Positions 1-9,858 of a stretch of DNA of 64,000 nt are shown piece after piece; position 1 is the first letter of the stretch; every line of letters begins with the position of its first letter. The notes under the pieces are model-generated. The model was not told the DNA's origin, ran no database searches, and was given only the letters and a program-made list of their open reading frames with translations. This DNA is from Pseudotabrizicola formosa (GTDB lineage: Bacteria; Pseudomonadota; Alphaproteobacteria; Rhodobacterales; Rhodobacteraceae): the NCBI RefSeq assembly GCF_002900965.1, contig NZ_PJOM01000002.1, positions 1,364,001 to 1,428,000 of the forward strand, read 5' to 3'. Position numbers and translations under genes: made by a program.

Positions 1-611
1 ATCGACGCGCCCAGACGATGGCTGTGAAAGGCATGATGCCGGTCGGTCAGCATCCACAACAGCGGCAGGCGCAGGCCCAGCGCCTTGACGGTGTCCCAGA
101 CCCCGACCATCTCGATCGGGGCAGAAGGGTGGCAGCTGTCTTGCGCAAACATCTTCGCTGTTTGGCTTTGCGGGTCAGACCGGTAGTGGCGATAGGCCAG
201 TGTCACATTCCGCTCGGTGGCATGGGTGTGGCGCAGCAGGCCGATCTGGTCGATCACCCCGGCAAGCGACCGCACGGCAAAGGCCCCGCGCGAATAGCCC
301 AGCAGGAAAATCCGGTCTCCGGGCCGGTACTGGCTGGCCAGCCAGCCATAGGCCCTCCGGATCTGCCGGTTCAAACCCCGCCCCTGCGCCACGCCGTTCA
401 GACTGGCCCAGCCTTCCCATTGCAGGCCCGGTTCATAATACAGCCGCCGCCGCTGGCCGGGGGTCGGCAGGCTCAGCAGCTGAAAGGCCAGCCCGGCGTT
501 GGTTTCATACCCCGGTGCCAGCGAGGACATCGTGCCATCCAGAATGATGATGTGATCCACCACACCGCGCCCCGGCCCTGCGGGGGGCGCAGTGCCTTCG
601 GTTTCCACCAC
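1..611 (-). CDS. DUF2235 (Tle1-like) alpha/beta hydrolase, 3' end beyond window
   Basis: My reverse-strand translation stays open from about 611 to the left edge, so the C-terminus is missing. The visible part has an N-terminal beta-strand with Asp (VVDHIIILDGT), a stretch ending NRQIRRAYGWLA, the nucleophile elbow GYSRGAFAVRSL and a VGVWDTVKALG segment. This order is typical of DUF2235, the alpha/beta hydrolase fold that includes type VI phospholipase effectors of the Tle1 type and many stand-alone proteins of unknown substrate. An in-frame stop lies just before the frame and no ATG is available, so I take the first GTG at 611. It follows the molybdenum hydroxylase gene by about 30 bases on the same strand. 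No VgrG, PAAR or immunity gene is visible, so an effector role is not supported. Confidence 0.8.
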   Translation of the reverse strand, partial: MVETEGTAPPAGPGRGVVDHIIILDGTMSSLAPGYETNAGLAFQLLSLPTPGQRRRLYYEPGLQWEGWASLNGVAQGRGLNRQIRRAYGWLASQYRPGDRIFLLGYSRGAFAVRSLAGVIDQIGLLRHTHATERNVTLAYRHYRSDPQSQTAKMFAQDSCHPSAPIEMVGVWDTVKALGLRLPLLWMLTDRHHAFHSHRLGAS

Positions 612-642
612 CGGATGGGGGTGGAACCATTGCCTAATGCGG

Positions 643-2928
643 TCAAGAAGCGACGTCTTCCGCCTCCTTCAGCCAGTGCCAGATCCGCTGCGGCGTAAAC
701 GGCATATCCACCCGTGTCACGCCGCGCGGGGCCAGCGCATCGCGCACCGCGTTGGAAATCGCGCCCAGCGCCCCCACGGTGCCCGCCTCGCCACAGCCCT
801 TCATGCCAAGCGGGTTCATCACCGACGGCACCGGCTCGCTGGCAAAGCCGAACATCGGCAGATCAGCCGCGCGCGGCATCGCGTAATCCATGAAGCTGGC
901 CGCCAGCAATTGGCCCTGATCGTCATAGATCCCGGCCTCGCACACCGCCTGACCATAGCCCTGCGCCACCCCGCCATGCACCTGCCCGATGGCAAGGTCC
1001 GGGGCAATCAGCGTGCCGAAATCATCCACCACCGTATAGCGGTCCATCACCAGCGCGCCGGTGTCGGGGTCCACCTCCACCTCGGCGATATGGGCGCCAT
1101 TGGGGTAGCTGCGCCCGTCCAGCGTGGTGGTCTGGCTGATATCCAGCAGATCGGTGCGGCCGCGCATCCGCGCCAGATCGGCGGCTTCAACAAGCGTCAG
1201 CCTGCTGTTGCTGTCCGGCGCGCCAAAGGTGGTGCCGTCAAAGCCAACCTCCTCCACCCCCCACTCCTCTGCCAGAAAGGCGCTGAAGCCCGCGACCATA
1301 ACCTTGACCGCCGCGCGCATCGCCGTGCCCTGCACCGTCACCGACCGCGACCCGCCGGTGCCGCCACCCTTGGCAATGGCATCGGAATCGCCCTGCACGA
1401 TCCGCACCGCATGCTCTGGCAGCCCGGTCCAACCGGCCACCATCCGGGCATAGGTGGTTTCATGCCCCTGCCCGTTCGACTGGGTGCCCACGTACAGCGT
1501 GGCCCCGCCATCATCCTCCAGCACCAGCCGCGCGGTTTCCTCGGGGTCGCCCAGAATGCTTTCGATATAGGTGGCAAGTCCGATGCCGCGCAGCATGCCG
1601 CGCCCCGCACTTTCCGCCCGCCTTGCGGCAAAACCCGCCACATCCGCCATATCTTGCGCGCGGGTCAGCACGCGGGGAAAGTCACCCACGTCAATCAGCT
1701 CGCCAGTGGCACTGCGATAGGGGAAATCGCGGATGAAATTGCGCATCCGCAGATCAAACGGGTCCACGCCCAGCACCCGGGCCGCCTCATCCATCGCGCG
1801 TTCGATGGTCAGGATCGCCTCTGGCCGCCCCGCGCCGCGATAAGCGTCGACCGGCGTGGTGTTGGTATAAACCCCCACCGCCCGCAAATGCGCCGCCTTG
1901 ATGTCATAGACCCCTGTCAACACCTTGGAAAACAGCTCCGACTGAATGGGTTGCCCGAATTGCGAGTTATAGGCCCCAAGGTTGGACACCAGATTAACGC
2001 GGTACGCCGTGATCCGCAGATCCGCATCAAAGGCCAGTTCGGCCCTGGCCACCAGATCGCGCCCGGCATTGTCGGTCAGCATCGATTCGCCGCGCGTGGC
2101 ACTCCACCGCACCGGCTGGCCCAGCGCGCGCGCCGCCGCCGCCACACAGACATATTCCGGATAGGTCATCGCCTTCATGCCAAAGCCACCCCCCACATCG
2201 GGGTTGGTCACCCGCACCGCATCGCGGGCCAGGGTCAGCATCCGCGCCAATTCATTGCGCTGGTTCCAGACGCCTTGCCCGTTGACGCACAGATGCAGGC
2301 GGCCCATGTCCCATTCGGCAAAACAGCCGCGCGGCTCCATCGCGTTCACGATGATGCGGTTGTGGATCACCTCCAGCGACACCCGCTGCGCAGCGGCTTC
2401 AAATGCCGCCTCCACCGCCGGGCCGTCGCCGATCTCCCAGTCATAGGCGCGGTTTTCCGGGGCCTCGGGGTGCACCGCCGGCCCGCCCGGGGCGAGCGTC
2501 AGCGCCACCGGCAGCCCTTCCACCTCCAGCTCCACCAGCTCTGCCGCATCCTGCGCCGCAGCCAAGGTCTCGGCCACGATCATCACCACCGCCTCGCCGA
2601 CAAAGCGCACCCGGCCCCGCGCCAGCACCGGGCGCTCCGGCCCCGCCCCCATGCTGCCATCGGCATTGCGCAGCCGCGCGCCCTTCATGCCCAGCGTGAC
2701 CCCCAAGGCCTCCAGCCCCGCCGCGTCCAGCACCAGATGCACGCCCGGCACCGCCCGCGCCGCCGCCAGATCCAGCGCCGTGATCACCCCATGCGCATGA
2801 TCCGACCGCACAAACAGCGCCTGCAGCGCCCCGGCAGGGGAGATGTCCTCCACATAGCGGCCCCGCCCGGTCAGAAACCGCAGATCCTCATGCCGACCCG
2901 TGCCCTGCGCCTTGCCGAATATGCTCAT
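643..2928 (-). CDS. Xanthine dehydrogenase-family molybdopterin-binding (large) subunit
   Basis: About 761 residues, the normal size for the catalytic large subunit of CO dehydrogenase/xanthine oxidase-type hydroxylases. The start MSIFGKAQGTGRHED fits the family better than the ATG 24 bases upstream. Visible motifs are VGGGFGMK in the first cofactor domain, AYRGAGRPEA at the active-site loop, GGTGGSRS, and GMKGCGEAG near the C-terminus, which carries the catalytic Glu. The AYRGAGR loop, rather than AYRCSFR, points to the form II or uncharacterised group, not true CO dehydrogenase. The FAD and 2Fe-2S subunits usually encoded beside it are absent on both sides. The substrate is unknown. Confidence 0.85.
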   Translation of the reverse strand: MSIFGKAQGTGRHEDLRFLTGRGRYVEDISPAGALQALFVRSDHAHGVITALDLAAARAVPGVHLVLDAAGLEALGVTLGMKGARLRNADGSMGAGPERPVLARGRVRFVGEAVVMIVAETLAAAQDAAELVELEVEGLPVALTLAPGGPAVHPEAPENRAYDWEIGDGPAVEAAFEAAAQRVSLEVIHNRIIVNAMEPRGCFAEWDMGRLHLCVNGQGVWNQRNELARMLTLARDAVRVTNPDVGGGFGMKAMTYPEYVCVAAAARALGQPVRWSATRGESMLTDNAGRDLVARAELAFDADLRITAYRVNLVSNLGAYNSQFGQPIQSELFSKVLTGVYDIKAAHLRAVGVYTNTTPVDAYRGAGRPEAILTIERAMDEAARVLGVDPFDLRMRNFIRDFPYRSATGELIDVGDFPRVLTRAQDMADVAGFAARRAESAGRGMLRGIGLATYIESILGDPEETARLVLEDDGGATLYVGTQSNGQGHETTYARMVAGWTGLPEHAVRIVQGDSDAIAKGGGTGGSRSVTVQGTAMRAAVKVMVAGFSAFLAEEWGVEEVGFDGTTFGAPDSNSRLTLVEAADLARMRGRTDLLDISQTTTLDGRSYPNGAHIAEVEVDPDTGALVMDRYTVVDDFGTLIAPDLAIGQVHGGVAQGYGQAVCEAGIYDDQGQLLAASFMDYAMPRAADLPMFGFASEPVPSVMNPLGMKGCGEAGTVGALGAISNAVRDALAPRGVTRVDMPFTPQRIWHWLKEAEDVAS

Positions 2929-2961
2929 GCCCAACCCCTTTGCCTGCCGCACAAAGAGTTA

Positions 2962-2997
2962 CGCCCCCGGCCGGATTTGTCCAGCCGGGGGCGTTTT
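2962..2997. terminator. Strong GC hairpin terminator
   Basis: CGCCCCCGGC at 2962-2971 pairs perfectly with GCCGGGGGCG at 2984-2993. TTTT follows on the plus strand; ACTCTTT follows on the minus strand. It sits just after the minus-strand decarboxylase gene and before the hydroxylase gene, so it probably separates these two transcripts. Confidence 0.7.
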
Positions 2998-3018
2998 GCA
3001 GTCCGGATCGTGGCAGGG

Positions 3019-4164
3019 TCAGGACTTGAGCGACAGCACCGTGGCCACGCTCAGATCGCCAAAGCCGTTGAAGCGCGAATTGGTCACCGTGGAATAGGCA
3101 CCCATGCCATGCACGATCACGAAATCACCCTCGGCAATGTCGCCCGGCAGCGGGATATCCCCCGGCAGACGGTCCACCGAATCGCAGGTCGGTCCAAAGA
3201 TGATGCGCGGCACCTCTTCGCCCAGCCGCTTTTCACCGCTGGCCGACAGCACTTCCATCCGGTCGATCACCCCGATCAGCGGCAGCTCGGTCAGCGTGCC
3301 GTAAACGCCATCGTTCAGGAACACATGGCTGTCGTCGCGCACTGCCTTGACCCGGGCGGCCAGCGTGAACGCGTCCCCACACAGCGCCCGGCCCGGCTCG
3401 CACACCAAGAGCGGACGGTCATCGCCAAAGGCCTGCGTGGCCACACGGTCGATCAGGGCAAAGGTCTCTTCCAGCTGCGGCATCACGCCGTGCAGCCGGT
3501 GGTTGGGGAAACCACCCCCCACGTTCAGCCGCGCGATGGTGACACCGGCTTTGCGCGCAATCTCTGCCGCCTCAAGGATATAGGACTCCCAGGCCGCCGG
3601 ATCGGTGCATTGCGTGCCGGGGTGAAAGGTGATCGACGGGATGAACCCGGCCTCGGCCACCAGTTTGAGCAGGTCCACCGCCACTTCGGCCGTCGCCCCG
3701 AACTTGGCCCCGAAGTTATAGGCCGCCCCCGCCACCGGCAGCTTGAAGCGCACCGAAATCTCGGTGCCCTCGGCCGGGACCATCTCGATCAGCTTGTCCA
3801 GTTCCGACCGCGAATCAACGCTGTAGGATTTGACACCCCGGGTCACCGCATAGGCAATCTCGTGCCGCGCGCGCACCGGGTTGTTGTAATGGATGGCCGC
3901 ATCAGGGGCCAGACGGCGGATCAGGTCAATCTCGAACCCGCTCGCACAGTCATAGCCGCGCACGCCGGCGGCTGAAAGGTTTTCGATCATCTCATCGCTG
4001 GGATTGGACTTGACGGCATAGGTCACCATGCCCGGAAAGCCATCAATAAACCGGCGCGCCGCTGCCTGCACCACGGTCGGCGCAAAGAACAGCACCGGGT
4101 TTTCGGGCTGTTCGACGCGCAGAAATTCGGTTGGATTTGTCCAGATCGTCTTCGAGAGTCCCAT
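3019..4164 (-). CDS. Ornithine decarboxylase-type PLP enzyme (fold III, Orn/DAP/Arg decarboxylase 2)
   Basis: The product of 381 residues fits bacterial and eukaryotic-type ornithine decarboxylases, which make putrescine from ornithine. The N-terminal barrel carries the PLP lysine in YAVKSNP, followed by the CASGFEID segment, the phosphate-binding GGGFP loop and CEPGR. The C-terminal part has GPTCDSVD, with the Cys contributed across the dimer, and a GAYS segment. The start MGLSKTIW has GAAAGGAAA upstream; the longer frame to 4230 lacks family support. It is divergent from an Lrp-type regulator. The window also holds a putrescine-type degradation cluster (19.5-25.5 kb). Lysine or diaminopimelate decarboxylase is less likely given the length, but specificity cannot be read with certainty. 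Confidence 0.87.
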   Translation of the reverse strand: MGLSKTIWTNPTEFLRVEQPENPVLFFAPTVVQAAARRFIDGFPGMVTYAVKSNPSDEMIENLSAAGVRGYDCASGFEIDLIRRLAPDAAIHYNNPVRARHEIAYAVTRGVKSYSVDSRSELDKLIEMVPAEGTEISVRFKLPVAGAAYNFGAKFGATAEVAVDLLKLVAEAGFIPSITFHPGTQCTDPAAWESYILEAAEIARKAGVTIARLNVGGGFPNHRLHGVMPQLEETFALIDRVATQAFGDDRPLLVCEPGRALCGDAFTLAARVKAVRDDSHVFLNDGVYGTLTELPLIGVIDRMEVLSASGEKRLGEEVPRIIFGPTCDSVDRLPGDIPLPGDIAEGDFVIVHGMGAYSTVTNSRFNGFGDLSVATVLSLKS

Positions 4165-4350
4165 CGCAGTTTCCTTTCCTGCCAACAAGACGCATAGCCC
4201 TTGACCGTTGCACTGAACGGGGCCGGGCACCAGCGTGGTTTATCTAAAACCAGGCCAGGTGCGTATGAACCGCCCTTTTCCTGCAACGTAGGATGGGGCA
4301 TATGAGGCACAAACGCACCGAACAAAACTACATAATCGGAGTCTGGGGCC

Positions 4351-4361
4351 GTCATAATGAC
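4351..4361. promoter_or_regulatory. Odd-centred palindrome in the divergent promoter region
   Basis: GTCATAATGAC is a perfect palindrome around a single central base, 20 bases before the Lrp-type gene and within the 217-base divergent region shared with the decarboxylase. An Lrp/AsnC operator is possible, but this is position-based inference. Confidence 0.35.
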
Positions 4362-4381
4362 GAAATCATCGGTCAAATCGT

Positions 4382-4813
4382 ATGGATGATCTGGATCGCA
4401 ACATCGTTGCCCTGTTGCGGGCCGATGCGCGGCTGTCTCTGGCCATGCTGGCGCGCCGGCTCAAGGTCGCCCGCTCCACCATTCAGGCCCGGCTGGACCG
4501 GCTGGAAGACAATGGCACCATCGCCGGCTACACCCTGAAACTGGGCGAAGGCGCCGACCCCAACCGTCTGCGCGCCACCGTGCTGCTGACGATCGAGCCG
4601 CGCAGCCAGGCCGCCCTGCTGACCCGGCTCAAGTCGATTTCCGAGGTAGAGAGGGTGTTCACCACCTCGGGCCGGGTGGACCTGCTGTTGCAGATCGCCT
4701 GCCCCAACACGCAGGTGCTCGATCAGGTGCTGGACCAGATCGGCGCGATGACGGGGGTGCATTCGTCGGAAAGCCTGATCCACCTCAGCACCAAGATCGA
4801 CCGGGCGGTCTAG
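4382..4813 (+). CDS. Lrp/AsnC family transcriptional regulator
   Basis: A 143-residue protein with an N-terminal helix-turn-helix (LDRNIVALLRADARLSLAML, then ARSTIQARLDRL) and a C-terminal RAM/AsnC ligand-binding domain of alternating strands and helices (residues about 65-140). Such proteins form octamers or larger rings and respond to amino acids. Here the divergent decarboxylase is the obvious candidate target. The stop codon lies in the tetranucleotide CTAG that also contains the stop of the convergent HxlR gene. Confidence 0.9.
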   Translation: MDDLDRNIVALLRADARLSLAMLARRLKVARSTIQARLDRLEDNGTIAGYTLKLGEGADPNRLRATVLLTIEPRSQAALLTRLKSISEVERVFTTSGRVDLLLQIACPNTQVLDQVLDQIGAMTGVHSSESLIHLSTKIDRAV

Positions 4814-5457
4814 GCATCAGCCCGCAGGGAAAACAGATCCACAAAGGCCTGCCCTTCGGCCAGATCGCCGTCAAACCGGATCAATCCCTGCGCCGTCTGC
4901 GCCAGCGGCATCGGGCCGTAGATCGCCGCCGCCATCGCATTGGTCCCCCCGGTAAAGCACAGCGCCGCCTCTGCCATGCTGCGGTCCACCAGAAACGCCC
5001 CCGGCGCGGTGCGGATCACAAACCGGTCGCCCCCCAGCACCATGGCCACCCGATGCACCCCCGCCCGCCCCCGCGCGCACAGCGCCCGCATCGACAGCAT
5101 CAGCGCGACCGGGCTGATGAACAGGCGCGGGTCATGCCCCGGCATCCCCGCCCCCCACCGGCACAGCGCGCGGATCACCGGCCACAGGCCAAGCCCCGCA
5201 TCAGTCAGCCGGTACAGCTGCACCCGTACCGGATCGGGCAACTGCTCGCGGGCCACGATGCCCAGGGCCTCCAGATCCTCCAGCCTCCGGGTCAGGATAT
5301 TGGCACTGATCCCCGGCAAGCCTTCCCGGATCGCGCCAAACCGGCGCGGCCCCAGCATCAGCTCGCGCACCACCAGCAGCGCCCAGCGGTCGCCGATCAG
5401 GTCCAGCGCATGGGCCGCAATGCAGCCCTCGTCATAGCTTCGGCGATTTTCAGTCAC
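4810..5457 (-). CDS. HxlR family winged-helix regulator
   Basis: A 215-residue protein. The first 100 residues are a typical HxlR winged helix: an N-terminal Cys (EGCIAAHALDLIGDRWALLVVREL), then RRFGAIREGLPGISANILTRRLEDLEALGIV and a wing. The C-terminal half is longer than in minimal HxlR proteins and may bind a small ligand (SCP2-like); I cannot confirm that. It is transcribed divergently from the DUF1428-VOC pair across 73 AT-rich bases, making that pair its likely target. Confidence 0.88.
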   Translation of the reverse strand: MTENRRSYDEGCIAAHALDLIGDRWALLVVRELMLGPRRFGAIREGLPGISANILTRRLEDLEALGIVAREQLPDPVRVQLYRLTDAGLGLWPVIRALCRWGAGMPGHDPRLFISPVALMLSMRALCARGRAGVHRVAMVLGGDRFVIRTAPGAFLVDRSMAEAALCFTGGTNAMAAAIYGPMPLAQTAQGLIRFDGDLAEGQAFVDLFSLRADA

Positions 5458-5460
5458 TCT

Positions 5461-5494
5461 TTTTAACTTTCAGTTGCTTTTTATAACTAACTTT
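5461..5494. promoter_or_regulatory. AT-rich repeated motif between hxlR-type gene and DUF1428 gene
   Basis: TTTTAACTTT (5461-5470) is echoed by TTATAACTAACTTT (5481-5494), about two helical turns apart in the only space between the divergent genes. A regulator binding site or overlapping promoters would explain it. Confidence 0.35.
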
Positions 5495-5530
5495 GCCAAC
5501 CTGACCCTGCAAGCGTAAAAGGAATCTGAC

Positions 5531-5893
5531 ATGAATTATCTCGATATCTTTGTGATTCCCGTCTCCGACGCCCGCCGCGACGACTACATTGCGCATGAAG
5601 CAAAGTGGTGGACCGCATTTCAGAAGCTGGGGGCCTTGTCCTTTGTGGTGGGCTGGGGCGACGACGTGCCGCCCGGCAAACAGACCGATCTTCTGCGCTC
5701 GGTCGATCTGAAGGACGGGGAAAGCGTGGTCGTCGCCTGGATGACATGGCCCGACAAAGACACCCGCAACGCGGCCTACAAGGCGATGGAGGCCGCAATG
5801 TCCCCCGAAGACATGAAACAGATGCCATTTGACGGCAAGCGCATGATCTACGGCGGCTTTGTCCCGGTTCTGGTCAAGGGGGCCGGGGAATGA
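5531..5893 (+). CDS. DUF1428 domain protein (YbaA-like)
   Basis: A 120-residue cytoplasmic protein with the DUF1428 pattern: N-terminal YLDIFVIPV, a central VVAWMTWPDKDTRN, then DMKQMPFDGKRMIYGGFVPVL. The fold is a dimeric ferredoxin-like barrel of unknown biochemical role. AAGGA lies eight bases before the ATG. The stop overlaps the start of the VOC gene (ATGA), so the two are translationally coupled and probably under the divergent HxlR regulator. Such pairs are often linked to stress or small-molecule defence, but nothing here fixes the substrate. Confidence 0.88.
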   Translation: MNYLDIFVIPVSDARRDDYIAHEAKWWTAFQKLGALSFVVGWGDDVPPGKQTDLLRSVDLKDGESVVVAWMTWPDKDTRNAAYKAMEAAMSPEDMKQMPFDGKRMIYGGFVPVLVKGAGE

Positions 5894-6645
5894 CCGTTCA
5901 CGGGCTGCCGTTCTGGTACGAACTCACCACCGCCAGTATCCCCGCCTCATCGGCCTTCTACGGCCCGGTGATGGGCTGGCAGTTCAAGGACTCCGGCATG
6001 CCGGGGTTCGACTACACCATTGCCAGCCATGGCACAGACATGGTCGCGGGCCTGATGGGGCCGGACACCCCGATGCCGGAATTCTGGTTGCTCACCTTCG
6101 CTGTGGATGACTGCGACGCCACCGCCAAGCGCGTCACCACCCTCGGCGGCACCGTCCACCGCGCGCCCCAGGACATCCCCGGCACTGGCCGTTTCGCCAT
6201 CGCCGCCGACCCGCAAGGCGCGGTCTTTGGCCTGATGCAACCGGCCGACGGTCAGCCCGGCACGGCCTATTCGCTCTCGATGCAGGTCGGACATGCCAAT
6301 TGGCACGAGCTGCAAACCTCCGACCCCGCCGCCGCGCTGCGCTTCTACACCACCCTTCTGGGCTGGACCGAGGGGCAGGCGATGGAGATGGGGGCCGAGG
6401 GCACCTACCACCTGCTGTCCATGCCACACGGCGACATCGGCGGTCTCATGGCCCTGCCCCAACCCGGCATCCCCCCGCACTGGCTGCCCGTCTTCGGCAC
6501 CGACAGCATCGCTGCCGCCATGACCCGCATCGGCGCGCAGGGCGGCAAGACCCTGCACGGCCCGATGGAGGTGCCGGGCGGTGCCTTTGTCTGCTACGCC
6601 GCCGACCCCAGGGGCGCCATCTTCGCACTGGTCGGCCCGGCCTGA
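5890..6645 (+). CDS. Two-domain VOC (glyoxalase/bleomycin resistance-like) protein
   Basis: 251 residues made of two vicinal-oxygen-chelate modules. The first begins GLPFWYELTTASIPASSAFY and ends with a DPQGAVFGLMQP strand. The second begins NWHELQTSDPAAALRFY and ends DPRGAIFALVGP. These repeated DPxGAxF strands are the hallmark of the family. Possible metal ligands are the His/Glu residues at the start of each module, but substrate and metal cannot be deduced. It overlaps the DUF1428 gene by four bases. Confidence 0.88.
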   Translation: MTVHGLPFWYELTTASIPASSAFYGPVMGWQFKDSGMPGFDYTIASHGTDMVAGLMGPDTPMPEFWLLTFAVDDCDATAKRVTTLGGTVHRAPQDIPGTGRFAIAADPQGAVFGLMQPADGQPGTAYSLSMQVGHANWHELQTSDPAAALRFYTTLLGWTEGQAMEMGAEGTYHLLSMPHGDIGGLMALPQPGIPPHWLPVFGTDSIAAAMTRIGAQGGKTLHGPMEVPGGAFVCYAADPRGAIFALVGPA

Positions 6646-6723
6646 GCACGGCAAAAACGCCTCCCCCCTTGGCCTTTGCGCCCTTATTCGCTAAGTCCCC
6701 TGCAACCGCAGAGGATGATGCCC

Positions 6724-9700
6724 ATGCCGATGGAAAAGACCTTCAACGCCGCCGAGGCCGAGGCCCGGATCTCCGCGCTCTGGCTTGAGGCCAAAGCCTT
6801 CGCCGCCGGGGCCAATGCCAAGCCCGGCCGCCCGGCCTTTTCCGTGATGATCCCGCCGCCGAATGTCACCGGCAGCCTGCACATGGGCCATGCCTTCAAC
6901 AACACGCTGCAGGATATCCTGACCCGCTGGCACCGGATGCAGGGCGATGACACGCTGTGGCAACCCGGCACCGACCATGCGGGCATCGCCACGCAAATGG
7001 TGACCGAACGCGAAATGGCGAAGGCCGGCGAACCCTCCCGCCGCGACATCGGCCGCGACGCCTTCACCCTCAAGGTCTGGGAGCAAAAGCAAAAGTCGCG
7101 CGGCACCATCATCGGCCAGCTGCAACGCCTTGGCGCAAGCTGCGACTGGGACCGCGAGGCCTTCACCATGTCCGGTGCCCCCGGCGCGCCACAGGGTGAG
7201 GAGGGCAACTTCCACGACGCCGTGATCAAGGTCTTTGTCGATATGTATCACAAGGGCCTGATCTACCGCGGCAAACGCCTCGTGAACTGGGACCCGCATT
7301 TCGAAACCGCAATCTCCGATCTCGAAGTCGAGAATATCGAAGTCGCGGGCCATATGTGGCATTTCAAATACCGCCTCGCAGGCGGCGAAACCTATGACTA
7401 TGTCGAGAAAGACGCCGAAGGCCAGGTGACGCTGCGCGAAACGCGCGACTACATCTCCATCGCCACCACGCGCCCCGAAACCATGCTGGGCGATGGCGCG
7501 GTGGCGGTGCACCCGTCGGACGAACGCTATGCCCCGATCGTCGGCAAGATGGTCCACCTGCCACTCTGCGACCGCCTGATCCCGATCATCGCCGACGAAT
7601 ATCCCGACCCCACCTTCGGCTCCGGCGCGGTGAAAATTACCGGCGCGCATGACTTCAACGACTACGGCGTCGCCAAACGCGCGAACCTGCCCTGCTACCG
7701 CCTGATGGACACCCGAGGTGCCATGCGCGCCGATGGTGCGCCCTATGAACAGGCGGTGGCCCGCGCCCGTGAGATCGCGGCTGGTTCCCCCACGACCGAA
7801 GCCGAAGTCGACAGCCTCAACCTCGTCCCCGAAAAATACCGCGGGATGGACCGGTTCGAGGCCCGCAAGGCGGTGATCGCCGACATCAACGCCATCGGCC
7901 TCGCCGTCACCACGCTGATCAAGGAAACCGACCCCGAAACCGGCAGCGAACACCTGCGCCTGGAGCCGGTGGTCGAGGCGAAAAAGATCATGCAGCCCTT
8001 CGGCGACCGCTCCAAAGTGGTGATCGAGCCGATGCTGACCGATCAATGGTTTGTCGATACGGCGAAAATCGTCGAACCGGCGCTGGACGCGGTGCGCACG
8101 GGCAAGACCACAATCATCCCGGAGTCGGGCGAGAAAACCTATTTCCACTGGCTGGAAAACATCGAGCCCTGGTGCATCAGCCGCCAGCTCTGGTGGGGGC
8201 ATCAGATTCCGGTGTGGTATGGCCTGTCCATTGACGCCGCCGATTTCGTCGATGCCGAAGGCGACAATGCGCTCGATCAGGTTGAACTTCTGACCATCCT
8301 TGGCGATGGCGGCTATATCGACCGCGAGTCGCGCTTCCACTGCGCCGCCACTCAGGACGGCGTCGCCGAACGCTTCCGCGATGATCTGGCCGCTTTGCCC
8401 CACCCGCTCAACACCGCCCGCGTGGTGGAAGTGGCTGACCGGCAGACGGCGGTGGAAACCTTTGCCGCTGCCCTGGCCGATTACACCCTGTCGCAAGACC
8501 CGACCCAACTGGTCTATCCGGTCTGGCGCGACCCCGACGTGCTCGACACCTGGTTCTCCTCCGGCCTCTGGCCCATCGGCACCCTCGGCTGGCCGGAGCA
8601 GACCCCGGAGCTGCAAAAGTACTTCCCCACCTCCACCCTGATCACCGGCCAGGATATCATCTTCTTCTGGGTCGCCCGGATGATGATGATGCAGCTGGCC
8701 GTGGTGGAGGATGTGCCCTTCAAGACCGTCTACCTGCACGGCCTCGTCCGCGACGCCAAGGGCAAGAAGATGTCGAAATCGCTCGGCAACGTCATTGATC
8801 CCCTGGAGATCATCGACGACTACGGCGCCGACGCGCTGCGCTTTGCCAATGCCGCCATGGCCAGCCTTGGCGGGGTGCTGAAACTCGATACCGCCCGCAT
8901 CGCAGGCTACCGCAACTTCGGCACCAAACTCTGGAACGCCTGCCGCTTTGCCGAAATGAACGGCGTGTGGGAGGGGCACAGCACCCAAAGCGCGCCCCCC
9001 CAGGCCAGCGCCACGGTCAACAAATGGATCATCGGCGAAACCGCCAAGGCCGCCGCCGAGGTCTCGGAAGCCTTGGAAAACTACCGCTTCGACCAAGCCG
9101 CCGACACGCTCTACAAATTCGTCTGGGGCAAGGTCTGCGACTGGTATGTCGAATTCGCCAAACCGCTGTTTGATGGCGAACAGGCGGGCGAGACGCGGGA
9201 AACCATGGCCTGGGTGCTGGATCATTGCATGATTCTCCTGCACCCGATGATGCCCTTCATCACCGAAGAGCTGTGGTCCACCACCGGCACCCGCGCCAAG
9301 CTACTGGTCCACACCGACTGGCCCGATCTGCCGAGCCACCTGATCGACGCGCCCTCGATGGCCGAGATGACTTGGGTCACCACCCTGATCGACGACATCC
9401 GCTCCGCCCGCACCCAGGTGCATGTGCCCGCAGGCCTGAAACTCGATCTGGTCGCCACCGCCATGACCGACGCGGCGCAAACCGCCTGGACGCAGAACGA
9501 ACCGCTGATCAAGCGTCTGGCCCGCATCGAGACCCTGACCCGCACCGACACCGCCCCCAAAGGCGCGATCACCGTCGCGGCCGAAGGGGCCACCTTCGCA
9601 ATCCCGCTGGACGGCGTGATCGACATCGCCGAGGAAAAGGCCCGCCTGCAAAAGACCCTCGACAAACTGGGCAAGGAAATCGGCGGCCTGAAGGGACGTC

Positions 9701-9831
9701 TGAACACCCCCGCCTTCGCCGCCTCCGCCCCGGAAGAGGTGGTGGAAGAATGCCGCACCAACCTGGCCGCGCGCGAGGACGAAGCCAGCAAACTCCGCGC
9801 CGCCATGGCGCGTCTGGTCGAGATCGGCTGA
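6724..9831 (+). CDS. valS: Valyl-tRNA synthetase
   Basis: About 1035 residues, class Ia. The HIGH-type motif is [15 protein letters not shown] near residue 43, the KMSKS motif is [10 protein letters not shown] near residue 680, and the long CP1 editing insertion ([18 protein letters not shown]) lies between them. The C-terminus is the ValRS coiled coil ([22 protein letters not shown]). Several ATGs cluster at 6715-6732; I chose 6724 because GAGG at 6711-6714 is then well spaced. It charges tRNA-Val and clears mischarged Thr. A hairpin follows at 9953. Confidence 0.97.
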   Translation: MPMEKTFNAAEAEARISALWLEAKAFAAGANAKPGRPAFSVMIPPPNVTGSLHMGHAFNNTLQDILTRWHRMQGDDTLWQPGTDHAGIATQMVTEREMAKAGEPSRRDIGRDAFTLKVWEQKQKSRGTIIGQLQRLGASCDWDREAFTMSGAPGAPQGEEGNFHDAVIKVFVDMYHKGLIYRGKRLVNWDPHFETAISDLEVENIEVAGHMWHFKYRLAGGETYDYVEKDAEGQVTLRETRDYISIATTRPETMLGDGAVAVHPSDERYAPIVGKMVHLPLCDRLIPIIADEYPDPTFGSGAVKITGAHDFNDYGVAKRANLPCYRLMDTRGAMRADGAPYEQAVARAREIAAGSPTTEAEVDSLNLVPEKYRGMDRFEARKAVIADINAIGLAVTTLIKETDPETGSEHLRLEPVVEAKKIMQPFGDRSKVVIEPMLTDQWFVDTAKIVEPALDAVRTGKTTIIPESGEKTYFHWLENIEPWCISRQLWWGHQIPVWYGLSIDAADFVDAEGDNALDQVELLTILGDGGYIDRESRFHCAATQDGVAERFRDDLAALPHPLNTARVVEVADRQTAVETFAAALADYTLSQDPTQLVYPVWRDPDVLDTWFSSGLWPIGTLGWPEQTPELQKYFPTSTLITGQDIIFFWVARMMMMQLAVVEDVPFKTVYLHGLVRDAKGKKMSKSLGNVIDPLEIIDDYGADALRFANAAMASLGGVLKLDTARIAGYRNFGTKLWNACRFAEMNGVWEGHSTQSAPPQASATVNKWIIGETAKAAAEVSEALENYRFDQAADTLYKFVWGKVCDWYVEFAKPLFDGEQAGETRETMAWVLDHCMILLHPMMPFITEELWSTTGTRAKLLVHTDWPDLPSHLIDAPSMAEMTWVTTLIDDIRSARTQVHVPAGLKLDLVATAMTDAAQTAWTQNEPLIKRLARIETLTRTDTAPKGAITVAAEGATFAIPLDGVIDIAEEKARLQKTLDKLGKEIGGLKGRLNTPAFAASAPEEVVEECRTNLAAREDEASKLRAAMARLVEIG

Positions 9832-9858
9832 CCGGCACGCCCCGGCCCATCGGGGGGT

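Noticed and set aside
592-3975. A 1127-codon open frame on the plus strand
   Set aside because: It is antisense to the hydroxylase and decarboxylase genes, is rich in His, Arg and Pro, and has no domain. High G+C makes such frames common.
6691-9243. An 850-codon frame antisense to valS
   Set aside because: It mirrors valS codons and has the His/Gly/Arg-rich composition of a shadow frame.
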